A stretch of DNA of 64,000 nt, taken from assembly GCA_004335835.1 (NCBI GenBank), contig RWJK01000205.1:287-64286 (forward strand), read 5' to 3'. Within the stretch, counting starts at the first letter, position 1. Every line of letters begins with the position of its first letter. This DNA is from Scenedesmus sp. ARA3. Taxonomy: Eukaryota; Chlorophyta; Chlorophyceae; Sphaeropleales; Scenedesmaceae. Below the pieces are notes generated by a model. That model saw only the letters and a program-made list of their open reading frames with translations, was not told where the DNA came from and did not search any database. The translations under genes and the position numbers were made by a program. Positions 10,396-21,200 of the stretch are shown piece by piece.

Positions 10396-13078
10396 ATGTC
10401 GACCGCGGCAGAGCAACAGTCCCTTGCACCCCAAGAGGCAGTGCAGGCGTACTGCCAGCTGCATGGCCTGGAGGTGTACATCCAAGATGCCGCACAGTGA
10501 GCTGCTTGATCCCTGCACCAAAGATACTAGTCCATCAACGCTACGCATCATACTGCCACTTCTGCATATGCCATTCTTGCCTCACCTGTCTACCAGCAGC
10601 ATTGCAGTTTGCTGTCGTGATGTTGCCACGTCAAACAACCTGGCAAGTGATGGCTGCTGCTGGTGGCGTGCAGACTTCTGCTGGGCAGCACACCAAGCTG
10701 CAGCAGAGGGACCAGCGGCAGCAGCAGCAGCAGCAGCGCCACCTTCATGGCTGAGTACCTCTCCAGTGTGGTCAGTGGGCAGCATGTGCTGTGGCGACAC
10801 TATGCTTACGTGGCAGGTGCGTGAACATCTTACAACTGCATCTGGAAGCCTGAGCAACCCCCTGCATAGCATGACTGGAGCTGCTGCGTTGCTGTGTCGT
10901 CTATACTCAGGCACTAGCCTTACATGGCATGGCAAGCACCAAGGCTGTGAGATCACTTGTGTAGTCCTCCTGTTGATCGAGATTCAGCATCCACGCCTGC
11001 TGCTGGTGCTGCTTCTGCAGGCACTCACCACAACTGCAAAGTGTTCCTGGCATGTGCACGCCGCATGCTGGCGCCCACAGCAGCAGCAGGCAGGCTGAGC
11101 ATGGGGGACGTGCACTCGCTGCTGCTGCTGCTGTGCCCAGACTTCCCGCTTGGGGGCGTGAAGAACTGCTGGTCATCAGCAGTGGCGCTGCAAACTTGTG
11201 AGCAGGCTGCTGGCTGTGGACCACAGGCTGTGATGCAGTTGTTGCCGCCTGCAAGGTTACGAAGTGTGCATGCAGCAAGTGCGTTTGGCGCTACACAAAA
11301 CATCTACACACCCTTTTGATAAATGTAGTTGTCTGCACAGCAAGCAGTGCCTGCAGTGTGCGGCACAGGCAGCTGTGTGCTGCAGCCAGTGTCATGCTGC
11401 CCACTCAGTCCATGCCTGCATGCTCTTTCTGCATCACAGGGGCAGACGCAGCGAAGCAGCAGCAGCCACCGCTGCAGCAGCAGGATTGTGCGGAGCTGGT
11501 GCAGCTGCAGGTGTTCCTGCAGTGCTTCGAAGTGACCTTCTTCTTTGAGCAGTACCTGATGGCGCTGCGGGCGCAAGCCTTCAACCGCGACAAGAAGTGT
11601 GAGCAGGCTGGCTGTGTATAGCAGCATGTGGCCAGCACAGCCTGCTGTGTGGCGGCCACAGCCCACCCTGCGCACTCTGCAAGCTGCTGCTATGCTGAAC
11701 TCTATTTGACCAGGTGTCTGTGGTGGCGTATGCCTCATGAACACACCGTGTAACCCCTCTCTCTATCTATCAAGCTGGTGCGGTGCCAATGACATGCAAA
11801 CGCTGCGGGTCTTTTTCCACAATTCGCCTGCGACTGGACCCAGGGACACCATCAGTTTTCATCTAGGCAGTTAGCCTTCCCTTGCGGTGTGTGTGTGTGT
11901 GTGTTGCAACTATTCTGTAGCTGGTTGTCACCTGCCCGTGCCATTGCTGTGGTACTTATCTGTCCTGCAGGTATGGGCCTGGTGCAGCTGGACGCTGTCA
12001 TTGCAGCAGCAGAGCAGCAGCTGTCACTGAAGGGCTGGCCTGTGCCTGCTGGGCGGCTGGTGCGGCGCTGCATCGCCACGGCCAGCAGGGCAGCCACCTA
12101 CCCAGACTTTGCCTTTGTGGAGCTCATCAAGTGAGGGCAGCTGTGCTGCAGCGGGTGCTGCGTGCGTGGTGCAGCTTGTTGCCTGAGCATTGGCGCCAGC
12201 GATTGCAACGCAGCGGCGACAGCATGATGTTCCTGCTGCAGCCGCTTCATCCAGCCAGGCGCTTCCAGTGCTTGGTGGCAGCAGAGCGCAGCAAGAAGGT
12301 TACAGCCGCAGCAGCACCAGGGTTCACCAACCCTTACATAAAGCAGCAGTATCTGCAAGCGCTACAGCACAAACCTGCTGTGATGCTGTCTGCGATGCCC
12401 ACACAAGCATGCTGTTTTCACTGCGTCTGCGACTGCAGGGCGCTGTGCAGCAACCAGGAGCTGGTGCTGCATGTGCGACAGGAGCTGGCTGCCACAGCCG
12501 CCTCAGCAGCAGCTGCAGCAGCGGCCAACAGTGCAGGCCTCAGGCCAGACACCAGCAGGTGAGCTGCTGCTGCTGCTGCTGCTGCTGGCAGCACGTGCAG
12601 CAGCGGGGGAGCTACATGCTGCGGCCCATGCTTGCAGAATGGCACACCTTCAGTGCAGCGCATGCCAGTGTATTTTTGACATAACTTCGTGCCAGTAGAT
12701 CAGCACGCACAAGCAGCACTTTTGCTACTTGTTGGCATGTCGTCTGTACGACATTTCAACTTGCACCCTTCCGCGCTGGCTGGAGGCGTCACACATGCGT
12801 GCCATGCTCCCTCAGTCGACCTGCAACATCTGTGGTCAAACCCATCACCCTGTATGTGCTGTCCCTGCAGGTCTCGCTCCTCATCCGGATGCGGCAGCAG
12901 TGACAGCTCACAAGATGGCGACCAAATCTCTGCTGCAGCCAGGCAGCAGCAGCAGCAGCAGCAGCAGTGGCCAGGCACAGCAAGCACGAGGGACCCAGCA
13001 GCAGCAGCGGCAGCCTCCTCTGGTGCTGCCAGGTCAGGCATGCAGTCCGCTGGCAGTGCTGGGAGGCCATGGAAGTGA
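10396..13078 (+). CDS. TPGS1-like protein (tubulin polyglutamylase complex subunit 1 family)
   Basis: Seven exons (10396-10496, 10674-10816, 11021-11197, 11440-11598, 11971-12130, 12439-12558, 12871-13078) give 355 residues in consistent phase. The N-terminus is an RIIa/Dpy-30-like helix pair (AVQAYCQLHGLEVYIQDA, then TFMAEYLSS) with a Ser-rich insert between the helices. Next come VLWRHYAYVAG, a CKVFLACARRM helix, SLLLLLCPDFPLGGVK, and a hydrophobic helix VFLQCFEVTFFFEQYL; the order and spacing match vertebrate TPGS1 as I recall it. TPGS1 scaffolds the TTLL polyglutamylase that modifies axonemal and centriolar tubulin. The C-terminal Gln/Ala tail is not in the animal protein, and its end is uncertain because another frame stays open to 13373. 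A TGTAA at 13593-13597 fits the polyadenylation signal. The family call rests on memory of the human protein, so it is moderate. Confidence 0.6.
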
Positions 13079-14223
13079 GCAGAGTACATGCAGTGCAAGA
13101 TTCGTCCTTTTACCAGAAGAATGGGCTGTGTTGCCAGTTATCGCAGAACTGGAGCGCAGTCCCGCGTGGCGCGTCCCCCTCCCTGTCAAGGGTTCGCTGT
13201 GGACAAATGCGGCTGATTGCGGTAGCCCCACAAGCAGTGGCAGTGCTGACCAGATTGAGTCTGATCCAGCAGCGCTACAGGTGTGCAGCTTGCCTTCACT
13301 TGATGCTCACGATCTGCATTCCTCGCTCGTTCCTGTTGCGCACTTTCTAACCCCACGAGGCAGCCTGTACTGAGTACGCCTCGTCGTGCTTGGCTTGTGC
13401 TTGCATTTTGCTGCATAATTTATGCATGGTGTTGTAGCCATGCAGCACTACACATAACATGCAACATTGTGCACCAAAAAGGACTGCAAGGGCGCTCAGC
13501 TGGCACTGGCAACTTGCCAGTTGAAACTTGAAGTTTCAAGGATCCTCATACAGGGTACGACTTTGATTCTGCCTGATGCATGGTTGGACCGTTGTAACAC
13601 TGCCTTACGAGAGCCATAGCGTCTCGCTGCGCTCGGAAAGGGTTGTTAGGAGTGAAGGGTAGCGGCTACCCTTCACTGAAGGGTGGTGACCCCTAGCGCC
13701 GACAGCGTTTTTGATAAGATCGAGGTCATCTCAGATCAGCCTGATGCCTGAGTGATGCGCACTACAGGTATGGCCTAGTGGCCGCCACTGCAGCAGCCAC
13801 TGCTGGTGTTCCGGCTTTGAAAGGCACTAGCAGCAGCTGGCTGTGTGCACCTGCAGCACCCGACCACGCATGCCATGCAGTGCTGCTGGCCATGCTGCTG
13901 CTGCATGCATGGAGGGATTAGCACGTCGCTGCGACTGGCAAGTGGCCCGAAGCGCGAACGCGCAAGACTGTTGTAACAGACATGTTTTGGTCCAGAGAGG
14001 ATCACTTGGTTGTTACACGAGGAACCACCAAGCCATGCTGCGCACGCCCCTTCCAGCATGTCACAGCAGAACTACAACACCCGCGCCATCACAAGCCACC
14101 AGCGCCAGCTGCAGCCACTGCAGCGCAGGCCAGGCAGAGCCCTGCTGATGCTGCTGCGGTGCCTCCAGCTGTGCTGCTGCTCCGGTGTGCCGAGGTTGCC
14201 GGTAAAGGCAGCCGCCAGCGCAC
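13079..14223. other. Convergent 3' flanks of the TPGS1-like and eL30 genes
   Basis: To about 13610 this is probably TPGS1-like 3' UTR (TGTAA at 13593). From about 14000 to 14223 it is probably the eL30 3' UTR (TTACA at 14013-14017, i.e. TGTAA on the minus strand). Between them lies the perfect palindrome at 13651-13677. No exon is seen. Confidence 0.5.
13651..13677. repeat. Perfect 27-bp inverted repeat (13-bp arms, 1-base loop)
   Basis: The left arm AGTGAAGGGTAGC (13651-13663) is followed by one G and then by its exact reverse complement GCTACCCTTCACT (13665-13677). A partial third copy (GAAGGGT) follows directly. It lies about 80 bases past a TGTAA signal and between two convergent genes. 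Confidence 0.9.
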
Positions 14224-15407
14224 TTACTCGGAGCCGGTGGTCTTGATGATGTCTGAGTCTCCGGGGTCGGTGATGGCCAGCACACTGACGCGGAAGTACT
14301 TACCGCAGGCAGTGCCCAGGTCAACGTTGTCTGCAGCAGGCAGCAGCAGCAGCAGCAGGCATCTCAGGCCACATCATATCATGAAGCATTCGCAAACATG
14401 CGTGGACAAAGCGGTGCATCAGCGCAGTGCAGTACCCTGTTCAGTGGGCTGCCGGCAAAGCAGAGGGTCTGACACAGGAGGCTGAGTGTGTTGCTACCTG
14501 CACAGCCTAGCAGCTAGCGGGGTCGAAGCCTCTGTTGAGCACAAGCTGCTGTTACCCCGCTGCCACACATGGTTTGCGGACTGGCACATGCACTGCAGCG
14601 CCAGACACAGTCCTTCTATGCTGCTGCTGCACATCTTCCAGCCACAGCCAGCTGCTGTGCCTCTGATGCTGTGTGCCGAGACACCCATGAGCCGCCGCTG
14701 CTGCTGCTGCTGTTGCTGCTGCTTGTGCCTGGCTCATGCCACTCACTGCCGGAGTAGTGGTGCACGCCAGTCTTGGAGAGCATGGCGTAGTACTCGATCT
14801 CAGACTTGCGCACAGGGGGGCAGTTGCTGCTGACGATCACCAGCTTGGCTGCAACATTGAACGTGCCGGCATAGAGCAGATATGAGAAGGCGTTGAAGAG
14901 GTGATCAGGTTCTGAACTGGTGTTGTACAATGACACACCTTGCATGCACCTGTAGAGGCCACCATTATAGGAAAGCATGTAGGACAGAGCACACGGCAGA
15001 GGCGACTGCTGAACGGCAACTGACACGCCAGCTGCTGCAGCCTGTGTAAATCAGTAGCCGCCCTATGCTTGCTCTGAAGCATGCACTAGCACAGTCCTTG
15101 CTGGGCTGCTGACTCTGATGTGAGACCTGCTCACCCTTGCCAGAGCGCAATGTCTTCAGGCAGGTCTTGTAGCCCAGGGTGTACTTGCCGGACTTCATCA
15201 CCAGCGCCAGACGGCTGTTGATGTTCTCCTGGCTCTTCTTCTGCGAGTATCAAGCAACGAGTGCGCATTAGTTACCGCAGCCGGGACTGCAGCTGCAGGC
15301 TGCCAAGCAGCAGCCTCGCTGCAAAGTGCTGCTGCTGCTTCTGCTGTTGGACCCGTTCCGGGGCCGCGGATGGACAGGCTCACCGTCTTCTTGGATGCGG
15401 CAACCAT
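14224..15407 (-). CDS. RPL30: 60S ribosomal protein eL30
   Basis: Four exons (15384-15407, 15135-15240, 14747-14848, 14224-14330) encode 112 residues, the usual length for eL30, with all phases consistent. The N-terminus MVAASKKT comes from a 24-base first exon. Diagnostic eL30 segments follow: [58 protein letters not shown] and [14 protein letters not shown] at the end. eL30 is a universally conserved protein of the cytosolic large subunit. A Met plus short basic leader split from the body by an early intron is common in algal ribosomal protein genes. The last intron ends in a CTG tract before its acceptor. A TGTAA (minus) at 14013-14017 lies about 210 bases past the stop. The gene is divergent from the SNAPC5-like gene. 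Confidence 0.97.
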
Positions 15408-15880
15408 CTTGTCGATTTACTGCTCCTTCTCAGCCTGGGCACGGCAACATGCAGGTGGCGTGTGAGGCAGGCGCCATCGCATCAGCCAGCTCTGAAGACA
15501 TGCTTGCACGAGCACCTACCAACAGGCTCCAGAGCTAGTTTGTCGTCGAAAGTGGAAAAGGGAACGAGCAAGCGAGAGCCTGCGGTCTTGTCGATGGTGT
15601 GAGTGACAACAGTCGGCGGGTTCACCACAGCACAAAGACCAGCATGGTGGTAAGATGCTTAAGTGCGTGAACTTGGTGATTGTGGCTGTTTTTAATAGCT
15701 ACTTTGTGGTGGTTCATCAGATGTGTGCCATCGTCACATGCAGCAGCACTTGGTCCAGGCACACTACAGGTCCCTGTCTACTTGCACCTTGTGCTGATTC
15801 GCGGCTGCCGAAACAAAGACTTGTTGACATTTGTACCTGATAGCTGTCAATAGCCATTGAAACCACAACACGAGAGCAGC
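15408..15880. promoter_or_regulatory. Shared divergent promoter region (eL30 / SNAPC5-like)
   Basis: These 473 bases lie between the start codons of a highly expressed ribosomal protein gene (minus) and a small gene (plus). They must hold both promoters and 5' UTRs. I see no exon and no clear TATA box. Confidence 0.45.
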
Positions 15881-16948
15881 ATGGAGGGTCAGCAACACCA
15901 AGGCACCCCAGCACAATCCCTGCCTGAGCATGTGCCCCTCCGTCAGATTACCTATCAGGTAATGAAGCCTCAACGGCTGGTGCTGTGCCCTGTGCATATG
16001 GAACGGCCCATGCAGCATGCATGAGAGCTTTCGCTGCCCGTGTGCTGCTGCCTGCGTCGCGTGGTTTGTCAGCAGCACTCACTTGCCTTCTTGTGCTCCT
16101 CCTGCAGGGCTTGCTGCGCTCCCTGGGCTCTGAGGCTGAGGCTCTTCAGAAGATACACGTCAGGATCCAGCGGCAGCTGCAGAACCTAGAGGTGAGCCAG
16201 CTGATGCATGACTGTGCTGTGGCTACAGCATGCCATGCCTGCGGCAAGGGGACACAAACATGTGTCCGCATGACAGCTTGACTGCGCGCGTCGCCGGCAT
16301 GCAGGGTTGGTGTTTAACCTGGAGTTTGCAGAGTTTTTAGCTTGAGATGCAACAGTTGCAAGCGTACAGGAAGTAGGCTGACATATGCATCCTTCAATGC
16401 CGTCAGCTCGGCACATCCGAAGTTCAGCTGTGTGCAGACGAGCTGCATACTGGCCAAGCCAGGCAGTCTGTGCATGTGCAGCCTCATATGGTGAGCGTAG
16501 GTTGGTTGTTATTTGCTAGTGCCTACTTCATCTGGGTGCTGCTGTGTGACCGCTGCAGATCGAAGAGAAGCTGATCATGCAGATGGTGCAGCGTGAGCGC
16601 GGCCTGCTCAGCCCAGAAGAGCTGGAAGAGTACGACCAGCAGCAGCAGCAGCAGCAGGAGGAGGAGCATGCGGAGCAACCGCAACGACAGGAGCAGCGGC
16701 AAGACCACCAGCAGCTGCAACAACAGGCAGCGCAACAGCAGCAGCAGGAGCAGGAGCATGCGACATGTACGCCCAGCCTAAAGCAGGGTGTGTGCCCTGA
16801 GCAGCACAAGGAGCAAACGGCAGCAGCAGCAGCAGCAGCAGCAGCAGCCGACCCAGCACAACCAGCACAACCAGCACAACCAGCAGCCAGAGGTAGGGTT
16901 ACGGCAGGCCATGATCGGGAGGAAAATTTGGAAACGGAGGAATTTTAG
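15881..16948 (+). CDS. Small coiled-coil protein resembling SNAPC5 (SNAP19)
   Basis: Three exons (15881-15958, 16108-16191, 16559-16948) encode 183 residues in phase. The core is a leucine-spaced helix, LGSEAEALQKIHVRIQRQL followed by QNLEIEEKLIMQMVQRE, which matches the helix of animal SNAPC5 in spacing (L-x2-E-x-E-x-L-x-K, then QL-x2-L-x2-EE). SNAPC5 is the smallest subunit of the snRNA-activating complex for U-snRNA and Pol III promoters. The C-terminal half is Gln/Glu-rich, then Ala-rich, then PAQ repeats, and ends acidic (EENLETEEF). Tails of this type are poorly conserved. A GTAGGG donor at 16893 could instead lead to another exon, but I found none. A short helix match is weak evidence, so another coiled-coil family is possible. 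Confidence 0.45.
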
Positions 16949-18229
16949 CATCTCAGTTGCACGTGTTTTCCCATTTCAAGACAGCAAGCGATCAGCTGTT
17001 GTGGACCACTGGTTGCACCAGGACTGCGACGCGGCATGTTGTGCATGTAGTTTTGTATGTGTAGGGACAGTTTAGTATGTGTAGGGACTGCTTTTGTACA
17101 TGTCAGGGCACCAACCAGTGGACATGGCACGGCTCAACTGTATTCTGTGGCGTCGCATCTGTGTGATTTTTCGAAAGGTATGTTGCCGTCACTCCTGCAT
17201 GCTTGTACATTGCACCATCACGCCCTCTGTGTGGGAGTGGAATCCTGTCAGTTGGAACTGCACAGCCACGGCTGCCAGCTAGCGCTGCAGTTGCTTGAGC
17301 TGCTGACTCAGGGCGCCCAGTCCCTTACTGTTGTTCATGGCAGACTTGGTTCGCTTTGTCCAAAAGCGTGAGAATGCTCCACGCAATGCAGCAAGGTAAT
17401 GGACTAAACGTGCTTGCACTACAAGTCTCTTACAGACACCCCTGGCAGGCTTTGCCTGGCAGGCTTTGCCTGGCAGGCTTTGGCTTCAACAAATCGTTGA
17501 CAGCACTGTTTGCTGCAGTAGGTGTACATCCTGTTAGACTTTGTGATGTTTCCCGTCTTGTTTTAGACGCAGAGGGGCGTATCAAGGGGCGTTGAGCTAC
17601 TTTGTCTGGTTCAACCACAGTGTGGTAGAGACGGGGTGTGTGCCTGCTGGGCGCAGCCTGGCTCTGGCCAGTCATTAGCTGAAATAAAACGAGCTGCAGT
17701 TACCATATACCATCATCCGCCACAGGCTTCATATCGTCTGCTCCTGGCAGGCTTGGTCAAAAACGGTCAAAGACGTGTGTCATGAGTGTCACTCAGGTCA
17801 CAGGTTATGGCGTGACTTAGCTCAGAAGGCAACCAAGCAGCGCGCTGCTATAAGCAATTGCTTTGTAGATCTGTTTGCCGTGGCAGTACTGCGTGAGCTG
17901 GAAATCAGCGCAGCAGGCTGTTTGAGATTCCGCATCTGTGCAACGGCAGCAATCAACGCCGAGTTGCCAACCATTGCAGTTTGCGAGGTACTTATTACAG
18001 TTTGTCAGCAGGCTCGCTAACAAGACAACCGCGCCTGCCAGACAGGTGAACTCTGCCGGTCCAGAAGCCTCTGTGATGCCGAATCCATACATGCGGGTTG
18101 TTGAACACTCCTTACGCTGCGTATGCTTTGCTTTCGCTACTGCAGGCGCAATCCTAGGCTGCCAGTACTATCTCCCCTGCAGGACAGACTGAGACACGGA
18201 CTCAGGCAGACAGGTCGAGGCGGGGCTGC
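16949..18229 (+). other. Intergenic stretch with short tandem repeats
   Basis: I see no exon that joins either neighbour. It holds a duplicated phrase around 17060-17095 (GTATGTGTAGGGAC twice) and a 14-base tandem repeat at 17442-17484. An upstream exon of the MYND gene could be hidden here, but the Met at 18230 is a workable start. Confidence 0.4.
17442..17484. repeat. 14-bp tandem repeat, about three copies
   Basis: The unit CTGGCAGGCTTTGC occurs three times head to tail, the last copy diverging at its final bases. It is outside any gene model. Confidence 0.85.
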
Positions 18230-21200
18230 ATGCAGGACCCCACGGTCCACCGTCAATTGATAGCATCTGTTGCCAGCCTCAAGTCATGCATCAGGTCCTT
18301 CGTGTTGGCGGTGCAGCCACCTGCTGCAGCGTCTGCGCAGGCACCAGCAGCAGCAGCTGATGCTGCTGGCTATGCATCCGAGCAGCAGGAGCCCAGCAGG
18401 GCGCAGCAACAGGCTACCAAGATACCTGGTAGCCTTTCCAGGGCATCAGATGTGACAGCCAGCCTGCGGAAGATGCTGTGTGCAGTGTCAGACCAGACAC
18501 TCAGCCTGCCTTTGGAGACCAGCAGGTGAGTCGTGCTGTGTTGTTGACATGCCCACACCATACATGCCAGTGTTCACAGTGTTGTATTGCATGTTGGTTG
18601 TCGCAGCTGTTGCACGCGAGCACAGCACAGATGCTGTTGGCTGAGGTCAGCTGGCTGTGCAGTGTAATGATGTTTGCTTGCTGATGCTTTGGGGGAATAT
18701 TCTGGCTGCACAGGCCAAGCACGACTCGTAACCCTGAGCAATTCATCTTTCACAACCCTTGAACTTTGTTTGTGCCTGGTCTGCGTACTCGGCATGCTCT
18801 GCGTTTGACTGCAACCAGGCGCCTGGTTGAGGTTGAGCTGCCCGAGCTGCTGCAGCAGCTGCTGGCCAGCTGCAGCCCAAGCAGCCCATGGCCCCAGGCA
18901 GACAGCGTCGACCTGCTGCCAGCACTGGCACACCCCTGCTGGGAGGGCACACAGCAGCTGATTGCAGACGTGTTTGAGGTGCTGAGCCTGCTGTGCGGCG
19001 TGGCGGTTCGTGCATGCACACGCAGCGCAGACCCGCTCATGGTGCTGCTGCAGCTGTCATCACCAAAGGTCATGGCTGCTTGCACCACGTACATGCAGCA
19101 GCTGTGGCAGGCTCATGAGGAGGCAGCGACAGCAAGTCAGCAGGCAGAGGCAGAGCAGCTTGCAGGAGGAGGCACAGCAGCCAGCCATGCGTTTGCAGGA
19201 GCAGTGGCGGCATTCAGCAGCTGCTACAGCCTGCTTGCTGCAGCAGTTGATGCACAGCAGGGGCTGGAGCAGCTGGAGTCGCAGCTTGCAGGATCGCTGT
19301 GCAGCACTGGATTCCTGCCTGCTGCGGTGCAGCTGCTGCTGGCAGCTACTAGTGCACCAGGCATGAAGTCAAGCAGCGATGCCCTGCAGCTGCACTGCCA
19401 GCGTGCAGGATGGCAGCTGTTGACGCTGGCGCTGTTCCTGTCAGGTGGAGACATTGCCATCAGTCCCAACAGCGTCGAGGTGCGAGTTGGGCAGCACATT
19501 CCTAGCAGTGTGCTGGCAGCACGGATGCGGCAAGAGGCGGCTGCACCAGCAGCGGGCGTGGGAGCTGCAGTGGCAGCCGCAGCGGCCTCAAGTGCAGCCA
19601 GCGCAGCAGCCAAGGAAGAGGCAACAGGAGTGCCGCTGCCAGCAATGCAGGAGCAGCTGTTGGCGCCCCAGGTTCTGCTCTTCCTGCAAGAGCGGCTGTA
19701 TCACGCAGTGAAGGAGATGCGCGGCCACAGTGATGGCGGCAGCAACAGCCTTGCAGGAGTAGCGCGGCCTTCATCCCCTGAGCTGCTAGCAGCAGCAACT
19801 GCCGGCGGGCCTCAAGAGCAGCAGCCACTGCCGCTGCTGCCTGGCCGCTGCGTGCCAGATGACCAGGATGTGCTTGCAGCTGCCCTGCGCACGCTGCGCT
19901 GCTGGCGTGCACTGCTGGCCAGCCCTTCCGGGCCCTGCCTGCCGCTTGCCAGCAGCCGCGGAGTGGCGCTGTTGCTGGCCGTTCTGAATGGTGCACTAGC
20001 AGAGTCCATCAAGGATGGCAGCAGTGAGCGCCAGGCGCTGCGGGGCAGGCTGGTGCGTGTGGCGGTGCACTGCCTGCAGCTGCTGTGCGGCTGTGTAGGC
20101 CCTGAGGTGCTGGGCGAGCAGCTGCATGGGCTCACCAGCGCGCTGTCTTCTGTGGTGAGCGCTGGTGGCGCATACTGGGATGCCCACAAGCGCGTCATCA
20201 AGAGCGCCGACCTGCCCTACACTGGCCAGGTGCGCATGCGTTTGCGGGAATTTTTCCTGTTGATACATGGCTGAGAGAGTTGGTTGAGGGATGTTGCAGC
20301 TGTTCATGTGTTGTCGCTGCAGTGCTGTGGTGTGTATGAGCACAGCATTTATGGTCAGGCCAAGGGGGTGGCTAGCCATGAGAATGGCGTATGCTGACAC
20401 ACGCATGTGCATAGCATTGATTTTCTTTCAGATTTAGATCCAATTTATCCTGATCTGACTGCTGTTGACTTTCCTTACCATGCTTCATCGCTGATTGCTT
20501 GCAGGTGCGCTGCGTGGACAAAGGCACGGGCGACATGCTTGTGCGCTACACAATGGCTGCGCAGGGCGCGCTGGTGGTGCTGCGCCAGCTGCTGGCTGCA
20601 TGCAGGGTGGAGCCAGGCCACGGTGAGCATGCCAGGCGTCGCCTTGTGCCTGCTGTGAAGTTGCACAGCAGGAAGTCGTACTTCACATCTGGATACATCA
20701 CTTAAGCACCAAAGCAGACATGTGACACTCAATGCATGTGCTACTTGGCGTGCTGTCTAAATTGCTCAACTCACCCTGTTGCTGTGTGCTGCTGCAGTTG
20801 CCAACCCTGAGAGCATGATGCTGTCGGCTGGCGTGCTGCCTGCTGTGGAGCAGCTGTTCAGGCAGATCCCAGTGGCCAGCCCTGCCCACGTGGCAGCTGC
20901 TGACCTTCTGGTAAGCATCAGACGAGAGCACATTCCGTTCATCTGCTTGCTGTTGTGTTGTGGTTTGCTTGTTGAGATTCTCACAATGTCCTTGTAAGTT
21001 CTGCATGTGTCGTGGACGCGTGCTTGCTTACACCCTTGGCGTTTCTGATTTGTGTTGTACGTGAGGCGGCTGTGGCAATATGCACACATTGCAAGGTATG
21101 GAATGCACGGTGCGGGCCTCGCACACGCTCCAACGATTGTCTGGTGTGATCTGTTCATAACTCCGCCGCTGCTGTGCCAATCTTGCCATCATGATGTGCA

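Noticed and set aside
12729..13373. Alternative plus-strand frame at the 3' end of the TPGS1-like gene, open to 13373
   Set aside because: The frame reads like protein near its end, but the incoming exon phase (2) selects the other frame, which stops at 13078. I kept the phase-consistent end and flag the C-terminus as uncertain.
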